NCBI GenBank assembly: GCA_024752435.1
Contig: CP103029.1
Coordinates: forward strand, 1,674,001-1,738,000
DNA length: 64,000 nucleotides
Source: Allantophomopsis cytisporea
Taxonomy: Eukaryota > Ascomycota > Leotiomycetes > Phacidiales > Phacidiaceae
Direction: 5' to 3'
Positions 37,829-48,062 of this stretch are shown in pieces. Made by a program: the position numbers and the translations under genes. Every line of letters starts with the position of its first letter. Position 1 is the first letter of the stretch. The notes under the pieces are model-generated. The model was not told where the DNA came from. It saw nothing but the letters and a program-made list of their open reading frames with translations, and ran no database searches.

Positions 37829-39253
37829 TCAAGCCTTCTTCTTCCCCTCCAACTTCGCCTTCTCCTTCGCAGCCTTTTCCCTCCGAGCAATAGCGCCCTC
37901 AGCGCCCACCCCACCAAAGACAAGCCCGACACCAACCCACTGCATGGGACTCAGACTGTGGCCGAACCAGACGACGGAGAGGATCATAGTGAGCATCTTG
38001 CGGGTGACGGTGACAGTAACGAGGAGTAGAGACGAGAAAGCGGAGAGGGTGTAGACTGCGATGATTAGCCTCCTTCAAAACACACGGGGGAAGGGGAGTA
38101 GACGAATATGAATAAATTCGCTTGGAAGAAGTGTATGCATGTGAGGAATGTGAGATGAAAGAGGGGAGAAAGTAAACTCACAAATGAAGATCTGTCCGAC
38201 TGCCCCACATGCCGCAAAGCCCAACACGTCCTTCCAAACAGCAGGGTGTCTACCCATGAATGCCAGCGCAGCAGCGAATTCGCCGCCTCCGGATGTGAGG
38301 TCCATGCCGAGGTACTCGCCGACGCCGGTGACGGCGAGATAGGGGCTGAGCGCGAGATAGACGAGGGTAAGGATTGATGAAATGACGTTGTTGGCGCACA
38401 TCATCTGCGGACCAGAGTAGCCCTTCCAGGCAGTGAAGATGTAATCCTGGGTGGAGTTCGTGAGGCCGTCAAAGAGCAGGTTGATGGCGAGGAGCATCAG
38501 TCCCCAGGAGGAATTGGCGTCTGGGGAGAGGGATTTGTTCTTCTTGGACTTGGAGGAGCCGTGGAGGGTGAAGACTGCGACGCCGGCAGTAACGGCGAGC
38601 ACGACGAGGTATTTGTACAGTGGGTATTTCTTGCCGAAGAGCGTGATGTGTAGGAACATTACTGGGAGGAGCTTGCAGGACTTGGCAAGGATGAAGGTGA
38701 TGTAGTCGATGTGTGCGAGAGAGGCGTAGCCGAATGGCGAGGCTAGACTGGAGGTGACAGAGACCAGGATGAGGGGGAAGAGAATGCTGCGAGAGGGGAT
38801 AAGGGGCGGGAGAGGCTTGCCCTTCGGAGTGGTGGCATACAGGTACAAGAAACCTGTGAATGCTGCAAAGGAAGACTGAATTGTGTTCAGAACAATAGGG
38901 AATTTGAAGAGTTCGGGCGAGGCTGCATCGCCGTATGGTGTCGTGGTCAGACGCTCTTGGAGAAGCGCCCAGGTGAGACTATACCCCGTCAGCAAAATGT
39001 CCTTCATCACAATTGTAGATGGATTGTGCACTTACAAAGAAGCGTATATTCCTCCAACACAGAACACCAGCTCCTTCACGCCCGCCTGCCGCGCCGGCGC
39101 AAGTACCTCAACGACCTTCTCGACGTTCCCGTTCGCGCGCTCAACCTCCTTATCCAAGCTTCTGCTCACGCGCTTCGTAGGCGACGACGCATCTCGACTG
39201 AAGAATTCCGAGCTGGACTCCCTCCTGACGGGGGTAGGTTTCGTTCTAGCCAT
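37829..39253 (-). CDS. HUT1: UDP-galactose transporter homologue HUT1 (SLC35B1 type)
   Basis: ER nucleotide-sugar transporter of the drug/metabolite superfamily (UAA family), 413 aa, from exons 39253-39036, 38978-38182 and 38055-37829. The joins restore the family sequence VGGIYASFLTWALLQERLTTT and [47 protein letters not shown]. Also visible are SPFGYASLAHIDYITFILAKSCKLLPVM and the DGLTNSTQDYIF motif. About ten membrane helices are expected. The tail ends KKKA, a dilysine KKXX-type ER-retrieval signal, agreeing with the ER residence known for HUT1. A basic, Ser-rich N-terminus of about 45 residues precedes the first helix. I preferred the ATG at 39253 over one 67 codons upstream (39454) because the extra stretch is Cys/Leu-rich and has no family likeness. 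Confidence 0.93.
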
Positions 39254-40772
39254 GTTGCGCTTCCAATGCTCAATCCCAATCGCAAATCCGAGTGTCGAAT
39301 ATCGAATCTCAAAGTCGTATCTCAGATCCCCAATCCCAGAATCTCTCAAATCCAAGCAACCGCACCCAAATAATCCACACAGCCCAATGCAATCCGCAAT
39401 CCGAAAGAACCGATCAAAAGCCAACGAACAAGCAAAAGTACTCGAACGAAGCAAGTAAAGTTATGAAAGGAGAGTGCAATATAATATAATATAATATAAG
39501 AAGGGAGAGAGAAAGGTTGACGTAACAGTAAATAGAATAACAATTCGACAGATGTCCACAACTAAGAGCGCACAGCTAGACACACGAACACGAACCGTAG
39601 TTGGCGGACAGAGGCGGGCGGGCGCGCATCGGTGGCTCGGGAGATCTGTTATCTGGCTTGGCTAGGGCGAATGGGGTAGGGCTGAGGCGGTGGGAGGGGG
39701 CAGATGAATGCAGGGTCCCAAAGCTTACTTCTCTGGCTGATTTTGCTTGTTTTGGGAGGGGGGGGATGTGGGCTTTAGGGTCAAGCGAGATGTTGGTCCT
39801 TCGTGTGATTTGATAGGATGGGCGGGGAAATGTTGGTTGGCTACGTACATATATGCTGACTGCACTGGACTGCTCCGATATGCATGAACTTGGATGTCTT
39901 TTCCGACTGGGTAGTTGGAGAAGCGAACTGTATGTATGATTTGCATGTGCAAGATAATATCACTTTATAACATAATCATGTCGCAAAATAGTCAATTGCA
40001 CATGGCACCTTATAATTATCATTCAGTGGAAGTGAGATCATGCTCATATTGACCTTATCTAATGCCATAGCCTATGTGTACATCCATCAAGAGGAGCAAC
40101 CTGGTAGACTGCGGAATACAGAGAGAAAGGAACAATTATGAGTCTAATTTCGCAAGTATTCGCAACATGAGTAGTGAGAGTGTGAGGAAGAGAGAGAGAG
40201 AGAGAGAGAGAGAGATGTGGAAAGAAAACAAGGCGGCAGTAAGAGGGATGATTTTTTTGTGTGTTCATTTAGAAAACAGAGGACAGCAAAGAGACTAAAA
40301 CGGCAGCAACATGCCATCCCAGCCAGGGCATCATGATTTCGTAAGACGGTATCTGAATCGTGGTCGCATGATGACGAGATGAGGACGATTCTCGTAGGTT
40401 CGATGAGGTACGTCGTAAAACCAGGAGGGGTGGTCGAGGCGTTGTGTCGGTGCCTCGAGTATTGATTGTCGAATGTCGCGCGCATCGTGCATGACCGCTG
40501 TAGGTAGCTCCCTCGTGCATCAAGCAATGACCGTGATGGGGTGGTATCAAGCCGGAGATAAGAAAATAGAGAAAGAGGAGCCATAAGATGCTTTTGGGGA
40601 AAGAAAGATGTTCGACCATCAAAAGGACAAGCTGTATCGCACTTGCAAACGATTTCGAAGCATTGAGCCTGTGCAGTTTACAGTACAAGATTATTCACCT
40701 GACCGAATGGGTACATCAGAACAAAGTCATCGATCGCTGAATCAACCAAAAAAGAATGCACACAGAAGTGCT
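39254..40772. other. Intergenic region with a GA microsatellite
   Basis: This holds the HUT1 promoter side (39254 to about 39600) and the 3' flank of the KH gene (about 40500-40772). A pure GA dinucleotide run of about 13 units is at 40190-40215. No frame here looks coding. Confidence 0.6.
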
Positions 40773-41915
40773 TTATTCCTGGGCATTGCCCTGGCTGCGG
40801 CGCATCTTCTCAGCCTCGAGGTTCTCGTAGAGAAGGTACAGAGCTTGCTCATTGGCCTTGGCGCTTCCCATGATGGTGAACATACGCTCTCCAGTGTCGT
40901 CATGAGGAGCCTTGGCGATAGAGATGCGGGCACCTGAGGTCTTGCGGATCTCGCTGATCTTGGCACCAGCTCTGCCGATGATGCATCCAACCATGTCAGA
41001 AGGAATGCTAATGTTTTGAGTCTGGAGCTCCTCTCCGTTCTCATCGTGGGTCGGTGGACCACGGCTGGCAGCATCGGATCCAGAGCGACGGTTGTCGTAG
41101 GATCTTGGAGCACCCTCGCTGAAGTCAGCACCGTTCCCAGTGCGAGTGACACGGGAGCTGTTGTATTCACGACCACCGCCAATAGCACTCTGACCGAGGC
41201 CGCTTGGGGCACCTGGCTGAGTGCGAACGACTGGGTTGTAAAGAACAGTACCAGCTCCTCTGGCCAAGTCATCGACCAAGCACTTGCAGATCTCCCAGAC
41301 AGCCTTCTGAATACCCTCTGGTCCACCCTGAACCTCGACAATGCGCTCAGTTGATTGTGGGAGCATCTCCTTCTGGGCAACCATGCGAACACCAGAAACA
41401 TCCTGGATGTGCTTGATCTTGAGACCTTGGCGACCAATGATCGTACCCATCTGGTTGTGAGAGATGAGGAGCTTGATTGCTACACCACTATTAGCACGTG
41501 AAACTTAGAGGCATTGTACCGAAAGCTACTTACGGTGCGTGCCGTTGTTTGCTACAACTCCACCCATGCCCATCATTGGAGCGCCCTCAAGAAGAGCCTT
41601 TGCAACGATAGCATAAGCCTTGGAGATAGCTTCGCAGCCACCAGCAATGGTCAAAACACGGTCGTGAACACCCTGGACGACCTTGCTGACACCGGCCTTG
41701 ACGCCCGTCTCATCTCTGAGGTCGGCGACGTTCTTTCCACCCTTGCCAATAATGACACCAGCTTCCTTGGAGGAGACGATCGCGCGAAGGGTCAATTGCG
41801 ACTCGGCGTATTCCTCGTCGGTCTTTGGGATGACATCTCCATTCTCGTCGACATTGAGACGCTCCAAATCGTTGACGATCTCGTCACCGTTGACTTGGTG
41901 GTCAGAGGAAGACAT
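40773..41915 (-). CDS. Triple-KH-domain RNA-binding protein (PCBP/Rnc1-like)
   Basis: Predicted 362-aa RNA-binding protein, exons 41915-41534 and 41479-40773. It has three type-I KH domains at about residues 41-108, 129-198 and 281-352, with intact GXXG loops GKGG (57-60), GRQG (143-146) and GRAG (296-299). An Asn/Gly/Arg-rich linker separates KH2 from KH3. This arrangement matches poly(C)-binding proteins of animals, yeast Pbp2/Hek2 and fission-yeast Rnc1, which control stability, localisation or translation of selected mRNAs. The intron is 54 nt with a CTAAT branch site. The leader contains a likely 5' UTR intron and C-rich repeats listed separately. Targets cannot be read from the protein; C-rich or UCAU-rich RNA would be expected from the family. 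A position in the cytoplasm or shuttling is inferred. Confidence 0.92.
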
Positions 41916-41975
41916 GATTAAGGTTTGCGGTGGTTTTCGAAGAAGTTATTTCGAGGGTGGTTTGGTGAGAAAGTC

Positions 41976-42165
41976 TGCGATTTGAAAGAAGAAAAAAATA
42001 ATCAGCAACTGCAATTTCCAAAACTCAAGAGATCCATATGATCTTGAGCAATATGGATCCATTCATGCGATCGCACTGGTATGAAAGCGCATGCGATCAC
42101 GCAATGATAGGATGAGGTATAGATTTTCAAAGAGGAGAAGATTCACGAATATGAGAGCAACATAC
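41976..42165 (-). other. Predicted 5' UTR intron of the KH gene
   Basis: On the - strand a strong donor AAG|GTATG(T) begins at 42165. A polypyrimidine tract ending AAATCGCAG gives an acceptor at 41976, about 60 bases before the KH start codon. This implies a 190-nt leader intron and a first, non-coding exon to the right of 42165 that would include the C-rich repeats. Read from sequence only; no transcript evidence. Confidence 0.55.
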
Positions 42166-42346
42166 CTTGTTTCCGTCAGCTGGAACACGACAATGGACCT
42201 TGAGTGAGAGAGAGAGAAGAACGACGTGTAGAGTGTCGTTGACGGTGGGTGTGAGGAAGGGTTGAAGGGTAAGAAGTCGAGTGGAGGTTGGTCGTTGCGA
42301 AGTATGGAGGTCGAGTCAGGTAAAAGTGAGGAAGATGGTGAGATTT

Positions 42347-42386
42347 GGGGATTTGGGGATTTGGGGATTTGGGGATTTGGGGATGG
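42347..42386 (+). repeat. GGGGATTT repeat, potential G-quadruplex
   Basis: Five GGGG runs spaced exactly eight bases apart (starting 42347, 42355, 42363, 42371 and 42379) form a textbook quadruplex-capable array on the + strand and CCCC runs on the - strand. On the - strand it lies in the presumed first leader exon of the KH gene. Confidence 0.9.
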
Positions 42387-42430
42387 AGGTCGGTAGAAAG
42401 GATGAGGAATAGATGTAGGGTTGGAGAGTG

Positions 42431-42725
42431 GAAGTAGAAGAAGTAGAAGAAGTAGAAGAAGTAGAGAGGTAGGAAGTAGGAAGTAGATGAGGTAGATGAG
42501 GTTGAGGTGTGGAGTGGAGGTGGAGGTGGTGGTGGTGATGGTGGTGGGAGTAGTAGTAGTAGTAGTGGTGGTGGTGGTGGATGATGAAGAAGGTGAAGGG
42601 TGGAGAATTGGGGGGGGGGATGTGGTATCGTGAAGTTATCAGAAAGTAGCAACAGCAGCTCCCTCTTTCTTTAACCTCTCCACTCTTTCTCTGTCTCTCT
42701 CACTCTCACATTCACACGCACACGC

Positions 42726-42756
<31 letters not shown>

Positions 42757-43134
42757 AATTTGATGTGTCCCTTCACTACCCTTCTACGATTTGCTTAGGC
42801 GATGGAAGCTAAGATGCTTTTTGCGAGGGAAGCGAAGTGGGGTGAAGAGCTTCGAGTGGCTAATCCACAGAGCTACAGGTAGGTAAGGTAGAGAGAGGGA
42901 GCTAGGGTGGGTGAGTGTGAGTGTGAATGTGAGTGTGAGTGTACACAGACAGTATGTGAGAGAGAGTAAGAGAGAGAGTAAGAGAGAGAGTAAGAGAGAG
43001 AGTAAGAGAGAAAAAGAGAGAGTAAGAGAGAAAGAGAGAGACCTTTTAATAAGGGAATATGGACGGGACATGACGACCATCAAAGAAACATCAACGTGTA
43101 GGAGAGCAACGGTCTGCAATTGTCAACCATTCGA

Positions 43135-43167
<33 letters not shown>

Positions 43168-43505
43168 CCTCCTCCTCATCATCATCATCATCATCCTCCT
43201 CCTCCTCTCATCAACACTTCATCGACTTACTACATGTATAGATGCACATGTATGAACAATTCATCGACATCAATCAATGATCGACTCAACATCTGATGAA
43301 TATCGACAACATACAGATAGGGAGAATACTGGGACCTTTGATTGATAGCTCTGATGGATGACTCCAGTACAATCTAAAGTATGTACCACATAACTCGAAT
43401 CAAGTGAATCAATCCCCTTAGAAAGCTCATTTCTCTTTTTCTTTTTCTTTTTCTTTTTCTTCTCCTTCTCCTTCTCTTCCTCCTTCTCTTTCTCTCCCTC
43501 CCCCT
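42431..43505. repeat. Dense microsatellite block
   Basis: Successive tracts are GAAGTA (42431-42464), GGT/GAT and AGT triplets (42514-42590), CACACG then pure CA (42713-42756), GTGA-type repeats (42912-42945), AGTAAGAGAGAG units (42955-43045), CAT and CCT triplets (43135-43208) and CTTTTT repeats (43432-43480). A 158-codon Pro/Ser/Leu frame on the - strand (42176-42652) is a translation of these repeats. Confidence 0.9.
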
Positions 43506-45150
43506 CTCCCTCGCCTCTCTTCCGTGCTTCTCCGTCTCTGATCATCTCCTCCCTTTCATTGTCTCTTTCATCGTCTCTTTCATTGTCTCGAACCAATCAA
43601 CTTGAGATCCTCAATCTGGAAGTAGAAGTGTAGAAGTACCTTACTCCATCTACCTACAGCTATCGCATCAGAAGAAACATCACTCATGCCTACATAGATA
43701 ATAAAGACGCACATCCATACTTGGTCGTCCATGCATTCATGTCCTGTAACAAACATAGCCCTTACATCAAACATCGCACCATAACAGCAATAGCAACAAC
43801 GTCTGGCTCAGGCTCCTTCAGCTAACGTCGCAACTACTAGCTACCTCGCGCATGGACAGACCATGTACAGCGCATACTTCGATTCTCTCTGAATATCCTC
43901 ATTGCAAATTCCAATTCTATCATTCCTCCTGCTTCATCACTGTTCGCTTCCTTTTTCTCCCGCCAGAAATCCCACCGGTATCACTTATCATTGTGACTGA
44001 CAATGAACCACCTCGCATCGTGCATTGTGCATCTCCCGCAAGCTCCCCCATCCCATCACACCCCACCGCTGCACCGCACCCCGCCTCCATAAAGCAGCAT
44101 CGAAATCCATCGATCGACCATAACTATGGATACATAGATACTTACTTTGTACATAGATATCCATCCATATGAACCTTCTCCCCACTCGCTTAACAAGTCC
44201 AAAATACGAGAATCCGATCACACAAACAGCATGCTTGAATTCGGAGGTAAAAGGCCTCAACAAAGTAGATGTCCACAACCAATGAGCCACAAATTACAGC
44301 AACGGAAGTCTGAACGCAGTATATACAATACATACAAACAATAGAATAACCCAACCAGCACCTCAACCACTGGCCCAAACCCCAAACATTCATGAACTTC
44401 CGACGCCAAACACCCAAGGTACAGCAATACGCAGTGACATAAACCAAGCCCATCACCCAAAGTAAACGCACAGCACAACACAGCACAGCACAGCACATCA
44501 ACCCACAGCCAAAACGACAAGAGCAAAGACCACAGCAGCAAGCAGCAGTAGCAGTAGCAGTAGCAGCAGAAACAAAACAATAGCAGGCTCTTACTATAAC
44601 TGCATCGCCTCATCGCATCGCATCGCATCACTACATCGCAGTGGTGCAGCATCGCAATCACCCACCCGCTGCTGCAGCTCCGTCACCGCATAGCGCGCAA
44701 ATCACATGGGAGCGATGGGGGGGTATGCGCGCTGCGATTCGCTGGGAGGCTGCACTTTTGAGTTTGGGATGGGAATGGGAATGGGGATGGGGGTGGTGAG
44801 AGATCCGGGGGAGCCGGGCAGTTTTCTGGTGAGGAATATATGTATATATATGTGTAGATGACTTTGTATGTGTTTCAGGGAGATGGGTAGAGGTAGGTGG
44901 GTTTGAACTATGTTGATCTGATGAGACGGGTGGGAAGACGCAAGCTGGCTGGACCTGCAAGATGCGGGGGTGTCGACTGGATTGATATCATCCCGGACTC
45001 AGCAGACTGAGATGCTCCTGAACAAGCAATTAAGAAAGCCAACCTCATCACAAGCACACAAATATCACGATGAACACCAGCAAAGCACACCACACCACAA
45101 ATAAGATAAACACACTGGTATTTACAAACATATACAACACCCTCAACCTC
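43506..45150. other. Gene-free region with further simple repeats
   Basis: No credible gene. GCACA-type (44470-44497), CAGTAG (44532-44570) and CATCG (44601-44630) repeats are visible. The last few hundred bases are the 3' flank of the Rab-GAP gene on the - strand. Confidence 0.6.
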
Positions 45151-47690
45151 TCAACCCCCACCCTTCCCCCGCAAACTCCCCAAACTAATCTCATTATCGC
45201 TCATAACACCAAGAACACTCTTTTTCCTCCCCCCACCCATAAGACTCCCCTCATCATCATCACTCGCATCACCAAATAAGAAAGCCGCCTTCTCACGCGC
45301 AGGCACAGAGCTCCTCTTGGCCGCGCCAGATGCGAAAGGCGACGCCTGAGGCGGCGAAGACGCCGTCTGGTCGGGCTCAAGCATGAAGGCGAAGGAGGAC
45401 TGCGCGAGGCTGGAGCGTGTGGGCACGGGCGCCTTGGGCCGCTCGACGACGGGGAGGGAGTCGCCTAAGGGAGCGATTTCCTGTGCTTGTGCGGGAGCTA
45501 CAGTTGGCGGTGTTGATGTTGAGGCTGAAGTTGAGGTTGTGGCTGAGGCTGGGCTTGGAACTGGCTTGGATTTGTCGGGCAGTGCGGGCGAAGAGAGTGT
45601 GGGAGCCATGATTGCTGGCAATGGCTTTGGTGTCTGTTCGCCGGATGCGGGGCCGGGACTGTCGATTGAGCCGATGATGTCGGCGGGTTCTTCGGACTTG
45701 GTGGGCGGATGTGAGGTAGGGATTTCGGCCTCGTCTTCGTCGGGTAAGGGCATGCTCGAATCGTCCAGATAGACCTGGATGAATTGGATTTTTGCAAGAG
45801 CGACGTCGATGGCCTCGATATATTGCTTGGCCTCCATGCCTTCCGGGGCTTTGGCAGTGACAGCTCGAAGGTCTTCGGTAGCTACGTCTAACATCTTGCC
45901 TAGGACTTTGTTTCGATGCTCCATCGCCTTCAAATATTTCTGAGGCGCTCGGGTCACTCTTCCGTCGTCTAATGACCAGCGTAGAAAGTCGGAGGAGCTC
46001 CTGCTACTTGATAGCGGTCGTGGGTTCTGCAATCCTTGCACGTTCTTTCGTACCTCGACGACTGCATCGCGTACCCGTTGGTTAATACCTAGCTTCTCAC
46101 TGCGTTCGTAAACACCCTTAGCCGCTACTTGTAGTAGAGCTTCGACTCCGCCTTGTTGCTGCAAAAACCTTGCTGGAGAAGGCAGAGCGGCTCGGGCTTT
46201 TGATCTAGGGCTTTGATGTGCATCTGATCGAATACCATTACGTTTCGTAGGACTTCCAAATTGTGCACCAGCCAGTGAAGATGGTCGTCTTCCAGAATAC
46301 TTCTCTATGACCTCTGAACCACCTAATATAGTAGAATTGTCTCTCAGAAATGTCGCATCTGTGACGAAACTTTCAGGACCATGCGGGGGTGCTGGGGAGG
46401 GATATTTGAGTAATAGAGTGAGAGCGGTCGAGTAGTCTGCCTCGATGACTACAGTGTTGTCAGCTAGAGTTTCTGTAGGACGAGTTTAGATACTTACGTT
46501 GCCATCTTATTCTTAACAACATCGCCACACATATCATGTCCACTAAGTCCAACGCAGAATCTTCTGCAAAGAGTATATCCCACAAACCCAGTAATTCATC
46601 AAATGGAAATTCGCGGCCAAATATCAATCGAACCCAGCGGCTGATAGATTGTTAGCCGTATAACTACGTGAGAGGAGTCTGAATCAGCGTAAATAGAACC
46701 TACATCAAGAATATTTGTGGTAGAATTTCAATGTCTGTTAAATGCTTCGAGAGTTCTGGATCTACTCTTGCAAGATATACCTGGTGAATGTTGCAGCTCC
46801 GTTCCACAATTGGCGACAACTTAGCAGGTATAATAGTGGAAGACATTGATGGCGTGCTCGATTTCCGCTCTGGTTCGCCGAGCTCATAGAATGATTTGGC
46901 ATGCTGCATCAACAGGGAGAATATAGTAAAAGCATCGTGCTCAATATATGTTGAATCCAATAAATTGGCCATCAGTTGCCCTCCTTGAGATGATTCTGTG
47001 ACCAGACTTGAGTCTATTGCATCTGTCTCAATGGCCCATAGAATCGGGGCCAAGAGCTCATGCATTCCTTGTCGGTAGCCAACATCTTGATTGAGCTTAC
47101 ACCAGATGAATAGTATATCAAGTAATATTCTTTGGTTCTCAGGCTCTCTGAAAAATGGCTCTTCTGGCATACATCTTTCAACATCCTGGAAGATCTCAGC
47201 TCTTATCTCCTCGTCTTGGCGAAGTGTATTCCACGGCGACTGAATATTTATATAAGCATGCATTTTATCGAGGATGTAAATGATCATACTCACCGATTGG
47301 TCATCGTTCAGTGGATCTGCCGCAGAACCTAGTTCATCTGGGCGTTCAATGAATCTCAGGAAATGCTCTCTCAAAGAGCCATAAGCTGCACGTGAGTCCG
47401 CGAGGGTTTTTGCCCATGAGGACTGATTGACATCCTGAAATAATAGAAAGATCTTCCTCAAGTCAGAAGGACATCTTCATTGGATCATAGACCATAATAC
47501 CTTCCAGCAGACGGAACGTAGTCCAGTACGACATGGGTTATCATCACCTGTGGATCTTACGAGGCGCTTGAACGCATCCAGACTGCTAGCTTCTTTCAAC
47601 GTAGACCCCCATCGCAATCTGTATACATTATCAGCTGAGTTCATCAGAGCTAGCTCACATGACGAACCTGGCGTCTTCTACAGATCTCAT
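45151..47690 (-). CDS. TBC-domain Rab GTPase-activating protein (TBC1D5-like)
   Basis: Predicted 758-aa Rab GAP from six exons: 47690-47668, 47618-47501, 47452-47294, 47239-46704, 46640-46498 and 46448-45151. The N-terminal part LRSVCWKIFLLF opens a TBC domain spanning about 35-340. The arginine finger motif IFQDVER (I116, D119, R122) and the glutamine finger YRQGM (Y155-Q157) are both intact, so catalysis is expected. HLTDIEILPQIFLIRWVRLIFGREFPFDELLGLWD is typical of the TBC1D5 group, which acts on Rab7 at late endosomes with retromer in animals. The C-terminal 300 residues are Pro/Ser-rich and disordered, with an FLFGDASDDDEG acidic segment near the end. The first coding exon is only 23 nt (MRSVEDA plus two bases). 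The third intron (54 nt) is stop-free and in frame. The gene is head-to-head with the one at 48063. Confidence 0.9.
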
Positions 47691-48062
47691 ACTTGCCAAT
47701 CCGTGGTCAAACGTTGATAAGGCTGAACGTGCTGGGTGACGCTGAGAAGTGACATGCTCGCCTATCGGCGTTAAATCCGATTGAGATCCTGGTCAATGTC
47801 AGCCTTGTATCCGCGACCCTGGTCTTGAATTCAATCAATGCCCTCGGGCGTGTCTCATTTTCATTAATTTATGTATCTATTTCAGTATTGACACGAGGCT
47901 ACACAGGCTACTTATATAATTGAGGACTGCGACGATTCCAACAAATAGTTCCGAGTCCATAAATTCCACATCAACAACCGGAAAGCCGAGCTCGTATCCA
48001 GAACAAACAAGAATCCTCCTCGTGAATGCTTTCATTCAATTTGTCATGAGCAGCTGGTCATC
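47691..48062. promoter_or_regulatory. Shared divergent promoter region
   Basis: These 372 bases separate the start codons of the TBC1D5-like gene (-) and the WGDF-motif protein gene (+), so both promoters and leaders must lie here. A tract with TATATAA-like sequence is near 47912. No specific factor site could be assigned. Confidence 0.5.

Noticed and set aside
39254..39454. Upstream ATG giving HUT1 67 extra residues
   Set aside because: The extension is Cys-rich with no family likeness and would place unrelated sequence before the known N-terminal region.
42347..42386. Internal telomeric repeat
   Set aside because: The unit is GGGGATTT with an 8-base period, not the TTAGGG unit of filamentous fungi.
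42176..42652. 158-codon Pro/Leu/Ser-rich frame upstream of the KH gene
   Set aside because: Entirely a translation of simple repeats; more likely leader sequence than a protein, though it could act as an upstream frame.
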